Source: Brevundimonas vesicularis NBRC 12165
GTDB taxonomy: Bacteria > Pseudomonadota > Alphaproteobacteria > Caulobacterales > Caulobacteraceae
Reading direction: 5' to 3'
NCBI RefSeq assembly: GCF_001592205.1
Contig: NZ_BCWM01000015.1
Location: 1 to 64,000, forward strand
Length of the DNA stretch: 64,000 nt
In this document: piece after piece, positions 9,514 to 19,164 of the stretch
Layout: the number at the start of each line of letters is the position of its first letter
Position numbering within the stretch: position 1 is the first letter of the stretch
The notes under the pieces: generated by a model
The model's input: only the letters and a program-made list of their open reading frames with translations
Told to the model about the DNA's origin: nothing
Databases searched by the model: none
Program-made: the position numbers and the translations under genes

Positions 9514-10272
9514 TCAGGCCTTCGCTACGGCTTCAAGCCAGGTGAGCACAGCATCCACATCGTCCAGTCGGTAACGGGCCGCCGTCTCGCGCTTGGGGCC
9601 GACCAGCACGCCGTATCCGCCCAGCGCCGCCGCAGCCTCGAACCCATATTCGTCGGTCAGGTCGTCGCCCAGCATGACTGGGACCGCGCCCTTGAACGGC
9701 GCCTCCTGCATGAAGGCCGTGACGGCCGTGCCCTTGTCGGCGCCGGGCGTCTTCAGCTCCAGCACCATATGACCGGGTTGGAGCGTCAGTCCCGTTTCGG
9801 CCTGAAGCTCGGCCGCTAGCCCCTTGGCGGCGCCGGCTTCATCCGGCGCCTGACGATAGTGCAGACCGACGGAGACGCCCTTGTCCTCGACGATTACGCC
9901 GGGACGATCGGCGGCGAATTCCTCGAATGCATCCAGCGCGTGGGCGACGCCGGCGTCGGGCGTCTTGCGTTCAATGGAGCCGTCCTTCAGACGCCGCTCC
10001 AGGCCATGCACGCCCGAGCCCGAGACAAGGGCGTGATCGGAAATGCGGTCGATCTCGGCGATAGTGCGGCCGCTGACGATGGCGACGCGGCCCGCAAGTC
10101 GCGCCTCTACCGCCTTCAGCGCCGCCGTACGACGGGCCGTCGGCGCCACAGCGTCGGGCGTGGGGGCCATCGGCGCCAGCACACCGTCCATGTCCAAGAA
10201 CAGTGCGATCCCGTCGGCGACGACGGGCGGCGTCGGGAGCAATAGCGAGGCGGCTCCGGCATGAGACGGCAT
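9514..10272 (-). CDS. otsB: Trehalose-6-phosphate phosphatase OtsB
   Basis: 252 residues of the HAD superfamily. Motif I is FLDMDGVLAPM, with the first Asp as predicted nucleophile; VSGRTIAEI follows, then motif III/IV LGDDLTDEYGFEAA. It dephosphorylates trehalose-6-phosphate made by OtsA. It is the first gene of the leftward trehalose cluster and diverges from the kdsD-type gene. The Shine-Dalgarno before the ATG is weak. A GGAAC element upstream has an 18-base spacing to CGTC, which does not meet the EcfG consensus. Confidence 0.94.
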   Translation of the reverse strand: MPSHAGAASLLLPTPPVVADGIALFLDMDGVLAPMAPTPDAVAPTARRTAALKAVEARLAGRVAIVSGRTIAEIDRISDHALVSGSGVHGLERRLKDGSIERKTPDAGVAHALDAFEEFAADRPGVIVEDKGVSVGLHYRQAPDEAGAAKGLAAELQAETGLTLQPGHMVLELKTPGADKGTAVTAFMQEAPFKGAVPVMLGDDLTDEYGFEAAAALGGYGVLVGPKRETAARYRLDDVDAVLTWLEAVAKA

Positions 10273-10440
10273 TGACGATCAAACTCTTTGTTTTAGTTCC
10301 CCGGTCGGCGTAACGCGCCAGAGCGGCAAAGGTTGACCAGAAACCGACAAAGTCGTCTGAAAGGGAGGCGGCGCGCGAAACGCACTCACGGCGGATCGCG
10401 CTCGTCAAAGAAGGAGAGCCCGGCTGCGGGCCAGGAAACA

Positions 10441-11433
10441 ATGACCGAGATCGCTCACTCGACCCCCGACGACATCGCCGTGATGACAGACCGCGCCCGC
10501 GAGGTCGTGCGCCTGAACATCGAAGCGCTGGAGGCGCTGGAACGCTCGATCGACGTTTCGCTGGCCCGCGCGGTGGATGTCATCATGAGCCGCCCGGGCT
10601 ATGTCGTCGTCACCGGCATGGGCAAGTCGGGCCATATCGGCGGCAAGATCGCCGCCACCCTGGCCTCGACCGGCACCAACGCCTTTTTCGTCCACCCGGC
10701 CGAGATGAGCCACGGCGATCTGGGGATGCTTCGTCCGGACGTGACGGTGCTGGCCATCTCCAATTCGGGCGAGAGCCGCGAGCTGCGCGATCCGCTGATC
10801 TATTGCCAACGCAACGGTATTCCCGTGATCGCCATCACGCAGCGGCCGGCTAGCTTCCTAGGTCGAAACGCGGCTGTCTGCCTGACCATGCCGAAGGTGG
10901 CCGAGGCCTGCCCCAACGGCTTGGCGCCCACCACCTCGACCCTGATGACCCTGGCCCTGGGCGATGCCTTGGCCATGGTGCTGATGGATCGCCGCGAGTT
11001 CACGGCCATGGACTTCGGCCTGCACCACCCCGGCGGCGCCCTGGGTATGAGCCTGCAAAGCGTGCGCGAATGGATGGGCGACAATGCCGCCGTCCCGGCC
11101 AGCGTGCAGTTGAACGCCAGCTTCGGCGACGTGGTCTCGACCATCACCGAAGGCCGAAAGGGCGCGGTGGCCGTCCTGGACGCCGATGGCGCGCTCGCGG
11201 GCATCGTCACGGACGGCGACCTGCGCCGAGCCTTCCAGCGCGACACCACCCATCTTACGGCGGCCGATATCATGGGCGCCAATCCCATCACCGTGGATCC
11301 GGATGCGCGCATGAGCGACGTCGTCGATCTGTTGACCGCCAACAAGATCGCCAATCTGTTCGTGGTCGAGGACGGCAAACCCACAGCCATCGTCCATATC
11401 GCCGAACTGATGCAGGCCGGCTACGTCGCCTAA
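10441..11433 (+). CDS. kdsD: KpsF/GutQ family sugar-phosphate isomerase (arabinose-5-phosphate isomerase type)
   Basis: 330 residues: a SIS domain (about 40-175, with GYVVVTGMGKSGHIGGKIAATLAS and SNSGESREL) followed by a pair of CBS domains (about 205-325). This is the KdsD/KpsF layout; the enzyme interconverts ribulose-5-phosphate and arabinose-5-phosphate, the entry to Kdo. The ATG at 10441 is preceded by AGGAAACA; an upstream in-frame start at 10333 has no such signal. The stop overlaps the ATG of the glycosyltransferase (TAATG), and a polysaccharide export gene follows, so it may serve a capsule or holdfast-like polymer rather than housekeeping Kdo synthesis. Confidence 0.9.
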   Translation: MTEIAHSTPDDIAVMTDRAREVVRLNIEALEALERSIDVSLARAVDVIMSRPGYVVVTGMGKSGHIGGKIAATLASTGTNAFFVHPAEMSHGDLGMLRPDVTVLAISNSGESRELRDPLIYCQRNGIPVIAITQRPASFLGRNAAVCLTMPKVAEACPNGLAPTTSTLMTLALGDALAMVLMDRREFTAMDFGLHHPGGALGMSLQSVREWMGDNAAVPASVQLNASFGDVVSTITEGRKGAVAVLDADGALAGIVTDGDLRRAFQRDTTHLTAADIMGANPITVDPDARMSDVVDLLTANKIANLFVVEDGKPTAIVHIAELMQAGYVA

Positions 11434-12716
11434 TGCGCATCCTCTACGACGCCAGCCGGCTGATGAGCCGGGCCGAACGGTCGGCCCCGACGGGCGTGGA
11501 CCGGGTATGTCTGGCCTATGCCGAATGGCTGCTGGCCTCGCCCGATGTCACGACCATCCCGGTGCGTGGCCGCAAGAACCGGCTGGTCGCCGTCGAGATC
11601 GGCTGGTTCCGGCGGTTCGTGGCCGACCTGCGCGCCAAGTGGAACGGCGCCGCCAGCACGGCGGCCGATCTGGCGCACGAGCAGCGGCTGCTCGCCGCCC
11701 TGACGGCGGAACGACGGCCGGCCGCCTCGGTGCTGTGCCCGGCGCCCGCGCCCGAGAAGGAGAAGCCCGCCGACAAGACGCGGGTGTTCAAACAGTTCTT
11801 CCGTTCGCGCCACGTCGCCCCGCTGCCGCAGGCCGACCTGTATCTGACCGTGGGCCACACCACCCTGCATGAGCCAACGGCGCTGGAAGAGTTGAAGGCC
11901 GCCGGGATCGAACGCGTCGTGTTGCTGCACGATCTGATCCCCGTCACCCATCCTGAGTTCTGCCGACCTGGCGACGGCGACAAACACCATGCGCGGGTGT
12001 CAAACACCCTGCGCCTGGCCAGCCGGATCATCGTCAACTCCGCCTATACAGGCGATGAACTGCGCGCTTTCGCCGAGCGCGAGGGCCTGCCACTGCCGCC
12101 GGTCCACGTCGCCCACCTCGGGTTGGAGCCGGCCTTCGTCGCAGGGGACGCCTTTGCGGCGCCACGTCCCTATTTCGTCCACGTCGGCACGATCGAGGCG
12201 CGCAAGAATCTGGCTCTGCTGCTGACACTATGGCGGCGACTGGAAGAACGGATGGGCGATCAGACGCCGTCCCTGGTGCTTGTCGGTCGCTACGGCTGGG
12301 AGAACGAGGCGGTGCTGGATCACCTTCAGCGCTCGCCCAATCTGCAAGGGGTCGTTCACCAGGCGGCAAATCTGTCCGATGCTGTCTTGGCCAGGCTGAT
12401 GCGCGGGGCGCGCGCCGTACTCGCCCCGTCCTCCGTCGAGGGCTTCGACCTTCCCGCCGTAGAGGCCTGTGCCATGGGCCTGTCGCTGATCGCCTCCGAC
12501 ATTCCGCCGCACCGCGAGTTGACGCCGCACGCCGAACTGATCGATCCGCTCGATGGCCTGGGTTGGCTGGCCGCCATCGAGCGGGCGACGTTTGTTCCTC
12601 CGCCGACGCCGCCTTCCTACCAAGCGCCGTCCTGGTCGGAGCATTTCCGCATCGTCGCCGACGCCATTGGCCTGCAGCCCGTTTCGCCACTGGCGAGCGC
12701 GGCCAAAGGCTTGTAA
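11433..12716 (+). CDS. Glycosyltransferase family 4 protein
   Basis: 427 residues. The C-terminal half is a GT-B nucleotide-sugar-binding domain: VHVGTIEARKNLALLL, LVLVGRYGWENEAV, and the E-x7-E-like motif SSVEGFDLPAVEA followed by IASDIPPHRE. The N-terminal half (MRILYDASRLMSRAERSAP) is the acceptor domain. It should add a sugar to a lipid-linked or growing polysaccharide on the cytoplasmic side of the inner membrane. The one-base overlap with the isomerase gene and the downstream export lipoprotein place it in an envelope polysaccharide cluster. Donor and acceptor cannot be assigned. Confidence 0.9.
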   Translation: MRILYDASRLMSRAERSAPTGVDRVCLAYAEWLLASPDVTTIPVRGRKNRLVAVEIGWFRRFVADLRAKWNGAASTAADLAHEQRLLAALTAERRPAASVLCPAPAPEKEKPADKTRVFKQFFRSRHVAPLPQADLYLTVGHTTLHEPTALEELKAAGIERVVLLHDLIPVTHPEFCRPGDGDKHHARVSNTLRLASRIIVNSAYTGDELRAFAEREGLPLPPVHVAHLGLEPAFVAGDAFAAPRPYFVHVGTIEARKNLALLLTLWRRLEERMGDQTPSLVLVGRYGWENEAVLDHLQRSPNLQGVVHQAANLSDAVLARLMRGARAVLAPSSVEGFDLPAVEACAMGLSLIASDIPPHRELTPHAELIDPLDGLGWLAAIERATFVPPPTPPSYQAPSWSEHFRIVADAIGLQPVSPLASAAKGL

Positions 12717-12746
12717 TCAATCCGCGAACGAGGGCTATCCAGCTTC

Positions 12747-13916
12747 ATGACGCGCACCATTCTGCCGCTTGCCATTGTCGCCATTCTCGGCGGCTGCTCC
12801 ACCCTGCCGCGCGACGGGCCGTCGGGCGCCTCGGTCAACGCCGGCGCCACGACCGCCTCGGCTCTGGGCAGCTACGCGCTGGTGCCGCTGACGTTCGAGG
12901 CCACCGAACGCATGAAGCAGATTCCGCCGCAGTTCTTCGGCAGTCTCGCCGCAGGATCGAGCAATCAACCCGCTGACGTGATCGGCGAAGGCGACACCCT
13001 GGCGATCTCGATCTTCGATCCGTCAGGCGCGCTGTTCGGTGGAAGCCTAGGCTCCAGCTCTGCGTCGGGCCGTAACGCCGCAACCATGTCTGGCGGCAAC
13101 CAGGCCCTTCCCGGCGCGACGGTCGATCGGTCGGGCTCGGTGACCATTCCTTTCGGCGGGCAGGTTCGTGTTCAGGGTCTGACCTCCACCCAGGCGGCGG
13201 CGGCGATCCGGCGCGCTTTGGTCGGCAAGGTCGCCAATCCGCAGGTGCTGGTGTCCATCGCCGGCAATGCCTCCAACACGGTCAACGTGCTGGGCGACGT
13301 GCGCCAGCCCGGTCGTGCACCGCTGGGCGTCAACAGCGACCGCATCCTGGACGTGATCGCTGCAGCCGGCGGCTCGGCCCGCACCACCGACGACCTGACC
13401 ATCTCAATCCAGCGCGAGGGCCGCACCTACACCGCGCCCCTGTCGGCGGTGACGACCGAGTTCGGCGAGAACGTGCGTCTGCAGCGCGGCGACGTGGTCA
13501 ATGTTCAGTACAAGCCCCGTCGTTTCTCGACCTTCGGGGGCCTGAACGCCGTGGCCCAGGTCGACATGCCGGCCGGTCCCGTGACCCTGACCGGCGCCCT
13601 GTCCAAGGTCGGCGGGCTGAACACCAATACGGCCAATGCGCGTCGCGTTCTGATCTTCCGCTTCGAACGTCCCGAGGTGGCCCAGGCGCTGGGCATCAAT
13701 CAGCCGGCCACACCGCGCGGCGTGCCGGTCGTCTATGAGCTGGACTTCAGCGACGCCGCCAACGTGTTCGCCGCCACCAATATGCAGGTTATGCCCGAGG
13801 ACGTGATCTATGTGCCCCTGGCCGGCGCCGCGGAGATGCGCAAGTTCTTCGAGGTCGTTCAGAGCCTGACCCGCGTCATCTATGACGTGTCGGTGACCAG
13901 CACGCTCAACAACTGA
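12747..13916 (+). CDS. Polysaccharide biosynthesis/export lipoprotein (Wza/HfsD type)
   Basis: 389 residues with a lipoprotein signal (lipobox LGGC, Cys17), then a polysaccharide-export domain (about 70-165, ADVIGEGDTLAISIFDPSG) and SLBB-like repeats (VNVLGDVRQPGRAPLG; VTLTGALSKVGGLN). This is the outer-membrane translocon of Wzx/Wzy-type export, as in Wza or Caulobacter HfsD. A Wzc-type partner is not adjacent. The Gly/Ser/Asn-rich stretch around residues 92-120 interrupts the export domain and looks like a loop insertion. It follows the glycosyltransferase by 30 bases and is four bases ahead of the next gene. Confidence 0.9.
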   Translation: MTRTILPLAIVAILGGCSTLPRDGPSGASVNAGATTASALGSYALVPLTFEATERMKQIPPQFFGSLAAGSSNQPADVIGEGDTLAISIFDPSGALFGGSLGSSSASGRNAATMSGGNQALPGATVDRSGSVTIPFGGQVRVQGLTSTQAAAAIRRALVGKVANPQVLVSIAGNASNTVNVLGDVRQPGRAPLGVNSDRILDVIAAAGGSARTTDDLTISIQREGRTYTAPLSAVTTEFGENVRLQRGDVVNVQYKPRRFSTFGGLNAVAQVDMPAGPVTLTGALSKVGGLNTNTANARRVLIFRFERPEVAQALGINQPATPRGVPVVYELDFSDAANVFAATNMQVMPEDVIYVPLAGAAEMRKFFEVVQSLTRVIYDVSVTSTLNN

Positions 13917-13920
13917 CGTC

Positions 13921-14499
13921 ATGGCCAGACGGCGGACGCTGCTTTCGGGACTGTTTTCACGCAAGTCCCCGGCTGCGCCCGCCGAGGACACGACAAACCC
14001 GTTCGAGCGGCCGACCGAGCTTGAGCCGGAAGAACCCGACGCCCTGAGCCTGGCCTTGGCGGAAATCGAAGCCTGGGCGCTGGAAATCTACGCCCAGGCC
14101 GGCCTTCCCACTCAGCCGGGCCACTATCGCCGCGATCCCGACACGGCGGACTGGATTTTCATTGCCCGCCAGATCGAGCCGTCCGAACGCTTCGCCCTGG
14201 CCCTGCGCTATCCGCCCGAACAGGGATGGCGCTTCGCCCGCCTCGAGGATTTGGGCGCGCGGTCGGACCGCGAGGAAGTGCAGGCCGCTGCGCGTCTGAT
14301 GGCCGATGTCGCGACCTTGCGGGCGTCTCGGCGCACCGTCCTCACCCAGGAACATCTGCTGACCGCCTTGGAGCTAGGCGCCGCTTGGCGCGCCTTGCGC
14401 GATGCGCAGGCTTTTCGCACTTCCCGTCTGACCCTGTCCGTCCCAGAGCCCGCACGTCCAAAGGCGCTCAAGGGCGACAAGCCGCCGAAGCCGCGCTAG
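13921..14499 (+). CDS. Conserved hypothetical protein in the polysaccharide operon
   Basis: 192 residues, soluble, rich in Ala, Arg and Glu, with a basic N terminus (MARRRTLLSGLFSRK), an acidic linker (ELEPEEPDA) and a basic C-terminal tail (PKALKGDKPPKPR). The middle is predicted helical with WALEIYAQAG and ADWIFIARQIEPSERFALALRYPP. No signal peptide, membrane segment or known domain is visible. It starts four bases after the export lipoprotein gene, so it is probably in the same operon and may act in the same polymer pathway, but I cannot name a function. Confidence 0.75.
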   Translation: MARRRTLLSGLFSRKSPAAPAEDTTNPFERPTELEPEEPDALSLALAEIEAWALEIYAQAGLPTQPGHYRRDPDTADWIFIARQIEPSERFALALRYPPEQGWRFARLEDLGARSDREEVQAAARLMADVATLRASRRTVLTQEHLLTALELGAAWRALRDAQAFRTSRLTLSVPEPARPKALKGDKPPKPR

Positions 14500-14531
14500 A
14501 GAGCCCGCCTCCCCGAACTGCAGGCCCCTCC

Positions 14532-14933
14532 ATGTCCGACGCCCCCGAACAGCCTCCCGAATTCCAGCCCGTCGGTCGGATCATCGCCATGCCCGCAGAC
14601 ACCAACCCCGAGGGCGACATCTTCGGCGGCTGGCTGCTGGCCCAGATGGACCTCGCGGGCGCGACCCCGGCGTTCGAACTGGCCTGCGGGCGCTGCGTCA
14701 CCGTGGCCCTGGACGGCATGGTTTTTCACCAGCCCGTCTCGGTCGGCGACGAGGTCAGCATCTACGCCCATGTCATCGGCTCGGGCCGCACATCCATCCG
14801 CGTCCAGGTCGAGGCGTGGAAGCGAGCGCGGGGCCAGCCCCAGGCCGCGTCGGTGCGCGTGACCCAGGGCGTCTTCACCTATGTGGCCATCGACGAGAAC
14901 CGCAAACCTCGCCCTCTGCCCGGCAAGGCGTAG
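14532..14933 (+). CDS. Hotdog-fold acyl-CoA thioesterase (YciA-like)
   Basis: 133 residues, one hotdog domain, with the YciA/acyl-CoA hydrolase signature PADTNPEGDIFGGWLLAQMD followed by VTVALDGMVFHQPVSVGDEV. The Asp of GGWLLAQMD is the expected catalytic acid. Such enzymes hydrolyse acyl-CoA in the cytoplasm and work as hexamers. The ATG at 14532 fits the family N terminus (MSDAPEQPPEFQPVGRI). No strong Shine-Dalgarno is visible. Confidence 0.88.
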   Translation: MSDAPEQPPEFQPVGRIIAMPADTNPEGDIFGGWLLAQMDLAGATPAFELACGRCVTVALDGMVFHQPVSVGDEVSIYAHVIGSGRTSIRVQVEAWKRARGQPQAASVRVTQGVFTYVAIDENRKPRPLPGKA

Positions 14934-14990
14934 AGCGCGGCAAGGGGCGCAAATCTTGACCTTGCGCCGGGGCGGGCCTACGTCCCGGCC

Positions 14991-15566
14991 ATGGCCATTC
15001 GACGCATCCTCACCATCGACAACGCCGCCGACCTGGCGATCCTGAAGCAGGTATCCAAGCCCGTCGCGGCCGTGGACGACGCCGTCCGCACCCTTATGGA
15101 TGATATGCTGGAGACGATGTACGACGCGCCGGGCATCGGCCTGGCCGCCGTGCAGATCGGCGCTCTGGACCGGGTGATCGTCATGGACCTGGGCGACAAG
15201 GACGGCGTGGTCTGCGAGACCGAGGAAGAGGCGGCCGAGAACGTCGAGGCGCGCAAGAACCCGCGCTTCTTCGCCAATCCGGAAATCCTGTGGACCTCGG
15301 ACGAGCTCTACACCTATGAAGAGGGCTGCCTGTCGATCCCCGAGTATTTCGACAAGGTGGAACGCCCGGCCCGCGTCCGCATTCGCTATCTGAACCGTGA
15401 CGGTCAGTCGGTGGAGGAAGAGGCCGAGGGTCTCTACGCCGTCTGCATTCAGCACGAGATGGACCACCTTAACGGCGTGCTCTTCATCGACCATCTGTCG
15501 CGTCTCAAGCGGGACCGCGCCGTGACCAAGGTCAAGAAGGCCGCCCGCGACAGGATCGCCGCCTGA
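14991..15566 (+). CDS. def: Peptide deformylase
   Basis: 191 residues with all three deformylase motifs: [10 protein letters not shown] (motif 1), EGCLSIPE (motif 2, metal-binding Cys) and QHEMDHLNG (motif 3, two metal-binding His and the catalytic Glu). It removes the formyl group from nascent chains. An acidic insertion (about residues 64-85, [16 protein letters not shown]) lies between motifs 1 and 2 and makes it slightly longer than the E. coli enzyme. It overlaps the next gene by one base (TGATG) and is in the usual def-fmt neighbourhood. Confidence 0.96.
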   Translation: MAIRRILTIDNAADLAILKQVSKPVAAVDDAVRTLMDDMLETMYDAPGIGLAAVQIGALDRVIVMDLGDKDGVVCETEEEAAENVEARKNPRFFANPEILWTSDELYTYEEGCLSIPEYFDKVERPARVRIRYLNRDGQSVEEEAEGLYAVCIQHEMDHLNGVLFIDHLSRLKRDRAVTKVKKAARDRIAA

Positions 15567-15844
15567 TGACCAAGATCGTCCGCCCCGAACGTATAGAACG
15601 CGCCGCACGTCGTATCGCGCCGTCCATCCCGCGCGGCCGCTCGCTGATCATCGACTCCTCGGGCCGTCGTCGCCTGACGCGCAGCCAGAAGGTCGGCGTC
15701 GCCGGCGTCACCACCCTGGCCGGCGTGGCCCTGCTGGGTGTTGTCGCCGGCCTTCTGCTGGACCGTCTGCTCGATTTCGACGACGCCTTGGATGCGGGCG
15801 GCGAATGGGACGAGGGCGGCGGCGTCTTCACCCGCTGGCAGTAA
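15566..15844 (+). CDS. Small single-pass membrane protein between def and fmt
   Basis: 92 residues: a basic N-terminal part (KIVRPERIERAARRIAPS), one transmembrane segment (about 50-70, VGVAGVTTLAGVALLGVVAG), and a short acidic C-terminal tail (DFDDALDAGGEWDEGG). The charge pattern suggests the N terminus is inside. It overlaps def by one base and is 18 bases before fmt, so it is part of that operon. No family recognised; a role in formylation is not implied by the sequence. Confidence 0.75.
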   Translation: MTKIVRPERIERAARRIAPSIPRGRSLIIDSSGRRRLTRSQKVGVAGVTTLAGVALLGVVAGLLLDRLLDFDDALDAGGEWDEGGGVFTRWQ

Positions 15845-15862
15845 ACCTCTAAAGGCGTGCCC

Positions 15863-16786
15863 ATGCGCCTTGCCTTCATGGGAACTCCCGACTTCGCCGT
15901 GCCGTCCCTGGCCGAGCTGATCGCCTCGGGTCACGAAATCGTCGCCGTCTATTCACAGCCGCCACGCCCCAAGGGCCGGGGCCAGAAGCTGACGCCGTCG
16001 CCCGTCCACGCCTTCGCCGAGACCATGGGCCTGCCCGTCTTCACGCCCGAAAGCCTGAAGGACGCCGAGGCGATCGACACCTTCAGAAGCCTGGATCTCG
16101 ATGCGGCCTGCGTCGTCGCCTACGGCCAGATCCTGAAGACCGAGGTGCTGGAGGCGCCACGCCTGGGCTGTCTGAACCTGCATGGCTCCCTGTTGCCGCG
16201 CTGGCGCGGGGCCGCCCCGATCCAGCGCGCCATCATGGCCGGCGACAAACAGACCGGCGTCCAGATCATGCAGATGAGCCTGGGTCTGGACGAAGGCCCC
16301 ATCCTGCTCAGCGAACTGATGGACATTCTGCCCGACGACACGGCCGCCAGCCTGTCCGAACGGATGGCCCATGTCGGCGCGGGCCTGTGGCCGCGCGCGC
16401 TGGCCGCCATCGACCGGGGCGGCGTCACCCCCTCGGAACAGGTTGGAGAGCCGACCTACGCCAAGAAGATCACCCCGGCCGAGGCCCGGATCGACTGGAC
16501 GCGCCCCGCCGCCGAGGTGGACGCCCATATCCGAGGCCTGTCGCCCTTCCCCGGCGCCTGGTTCGAGACTCCGTCAGAGGCCGGCCCCGTGCGGATTAAG
16601 GCGCTGCTGTCGGGTCTGGCGGACGGATCGGGCGCGCCCGGAACCGTGCTGGATTACGCCCTGACGGTGGCCTGCGGCGACGACGCGGTGCGTCTGATCC
16701 GCGTCCAGCGCGAAGGCAAGGCGGCGCAATCGGCCGAGGAGATGCTGCGCGGCTTCCCCCTGCCGGTCGGGACCAGCCTAGGCTGA
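15863..16786 (+). CDS. fmt: Methionyl-tRNA formyltransferase
   Basis: 307 residues with the Fmt N-terminal motif [17 protein letters not shown], the basic loop [17 protein letters not shown], the catalytic segment [20 protein letters not shown] and the C-terminal OB-like domain. It formylates initiator Met-tRNA and is the functional partner of def upstream. The ATG at 15863 is chosen over the GTG two codons earlier because AAAGG lies seven bases before it. Its last nine bases overlap the end of a small gene on the other strand. Confidence 0.96.
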   Translation: MRLAFMGTPDFAVPSLAELIASGHEIVAVYSQPPRPKGRGQKLTPSPVHAFAETMGLPVFTPESLKDAEAIDTFRSLDLDAACVVAYGQILKTEVLEAPRLGCLNLHGSLLPRWRGAAPIQRAIMAGDKQTGVQIMQMSLGLDEGPILLSELMDILPDDTAASLSERMAHVGAGLWPRALAAIDRGGVTPSEQVGEPTYAKKITPAEARIDWTRPAAEVDAHIRGLSPFPGAWFETPSEAGPVRIKALLSGLADGSGAPGTVLDYALTVACGDDAVRLIRVQREGKAAQSAEEMLRGFPLPVGTSLG

Positions 16787-17020
16787 GAGGTTGAACTCGC
16801 GGCCCAGGATTTCCCAAAGCGCCTTTGCGCTTTCGGAAGTCAGTTGGAAAGTCTGGCTCTGGCTGTTCGGTTTCGCTCTATCTGCTGATCCAAGTGTATC
16901 GATCTGCAAGAACGAGCGCCCATCGCGCCTGAACACGCCATAGTGGCCCACAACGTGAGTTGGGTGCAGCTTAAGCTCCCGCTCTCGGTCTAGCGGTTGA
17001 AACTGGTCGATGACGGCCAT
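16778..17020 (-). CDS. Small conserved protein encoded antisense within the fmt-truA gap
   Basis: 80 residues, soluble, containing FLQIDTLGS and [18 protein letters not shown]. This pattern is familiar from short proteins of about 80-100 residues scattered through bacteria and annotated only as hypothetical. The gene fills nearly the whole 246-base space between fmt and truA but points the other way: its stop overlaps fmt by nine bases and its ATG lies 12 bases from the truA start. The stretch is visibly less GC-rich than its neighbours, which could mean transfer. Function unknown. Confidence 0.7.
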   Translation of the reverse strand: MAVIDQFQPLDRERELKLHPTHVVGHYGVFRRDGRSFLQIDTLGSADRAKPNSQSQTFQLTSESAKALWEILGREFNLSA

Positions 17021-17032
17021 GTGGAGTCCTGA

Positions 17033-17776
17033 GTGCCTAGGTATAAACTTACTATCGAATACGACGGCACGGCCTACAACGGCTTCCAGGCGCAGGATGG
17101 CCAACCGACGGTGCAGGGCGCGCTGGAGGCGGCCATTCACGCCTTCTCCGGCGAACGAATCCGCATCGCCGCCGCCGGCCGCACCGATACCGGGGTCCAT
17201 GCGACGGCCCAGGTCATCCATGCCGATCTGGACCGCGACTGGCCCGTCGATACGGTGCTGAACGCCATGAACGCCCATCTCGTGCGCCAGGACGTCTGTG
17301 TCCTGGCGGCCGAATACGCGCCTCATCCCGACTGGCACGCCCGCTTCTCGGCGACTGGCCGGGGCTATCTGTACCGCATCCTCAACCGCCGCCCCCAGCC
17401 GGTGCTGGAGCGCGACCGGGTCTGGCACGTCAAGAAGACCCTGGACGCCGAGGCCATGCATCACGCGGCCCAGGTGCTGGTCGGCCATCACGACTTCACC
17501 ACCTTCCGCGACGTCGGTTGCCAGTCCAAATCGCCGGTCAAATCGCTGGACGTGGCGCGCGTCACTCGGTTCGGCGAGGAGGTGCATCTGGTGTTCCAGG
17601 CGCGCAGCTTCCTGCACCGTCAGGTCCGGTCCATGGCCGGCACACTTGTCGAGGTGGGGCTGGGCCGCTGGACCGCCCACGACGTCAAGGCCGCGTTGGA
17701 GGCGAAGGACCGCGCCCGGTGCGGCCCCGTCGCCCCCTCGGCAGGGCTCTATCTCAGCGGCGTGCGCTACGATTAA
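17033..17776 (+). CDS. truA: tRNA pseudouridine(38-40) synthase TruA
   Basis: 247 residues with the TruA start [19 protein letters not shown], the catalytic motif [11 protein letters not shown] (Asp52 as nucleophile) and [18 protein letters not shown]. It makes pseudouridine at positions 38-40 of the anticodon arm. The start is GTG with GGAG six bases upstream; an ATG start is not available at the family N terminus. It converges on asd with nine bases between the stops. Confidence 0.95.
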   Translation: MPRYKLTIEYDGTAYNGFQAQDGQPTVQGALEAAIHAFSGERIRIAAAGRTDTGVHATAQVIHADLDRDWPVDTVLNAMNAHLVRQDVCVLAAEYAPHPDWHARFSATGRGYLYRILNRRPQPVLERDRVWHVKKTLDAEAMHHAAQVLVGHHDFTTFRDVGCQSKSPVKSLDVARVTRFGEEVHLVFQARSFLHRQVRSMAGTLVEVGLGRWTAHDVKAALEAKDRARCGPVAPSAGLYLSGVRYD

Positions 17777-17785
17777 CCTCGCCAG

Positions 17786-18829
<1,044 letters not shown>

Positions 18830-19164
18830 TCAGGCGTCTCCTGAAAGGATGGAGGCGCGGGGTTCAGCCGGATCGACCGCCCGCGCATCGGCGGGGCTTG
18901 GGATCGGGTTTGACGCTAGACCGTGCGCGCACCCGAAACCGCCCCGCCGAAGCCGGTGGTTTTCAGGGTCATCGCTTTGGTCAGGCGCTGCGTCACGGCG
19001 ACGCTCTCTAAGGGTGAGAACCGGTCGTGTAAACGGCTGATCACGGAAAAATCGACGGCGCAAGCATGATCGCGGGCTTGCCTGCGCAACAAAGCCGTCG
19101 ATTTCACTTCCGTCTCGTCATCCTCAGGCTTGACCCTAGGATGACGGAGCCGAACGGTCTCGTA
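18830..19164. other. Intergenic region of about 335 bases without a convincing gene
   Basis: The region lies between the start of asd and the end of fabB, both leftward. Short open frames here have no family resemblance and no Shine-Dalgarno. The asd promoter should be near its right-hand start. The only distinct structure is a palindrome at 19116-19146, listed separately. Confidence 0.6.
19116..19146. repeat. REP-like palindrome (CGTCATCCT / AGGATGACG)
   Basis: A perfect nine-base inverted repeat, CGTCATCCT at 19116-19124 and AGGATGACG at 19138-19146, separated by 13 bases with CTTGA in the centre. This is close to a short palindrome common in alphaproteobacterial intergenic regions, in which the inner bases also pair; here two inner pairs are lost. 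It lies 19 bases past the fabB stop and could fold in the 3' end of the fabAB message. No second copy was noticed in this window. Confidence 0.6.

Noticed and set aside
10273-10305. EcfG-like promoter before otsB (GGAAC then CGTC)
   Set aside because: The spacing is 18 bases, the -10 is CGTC rather than CGTT, and it would abut the ATG. The consensus is not met, although stress control of ots genes would make sense.
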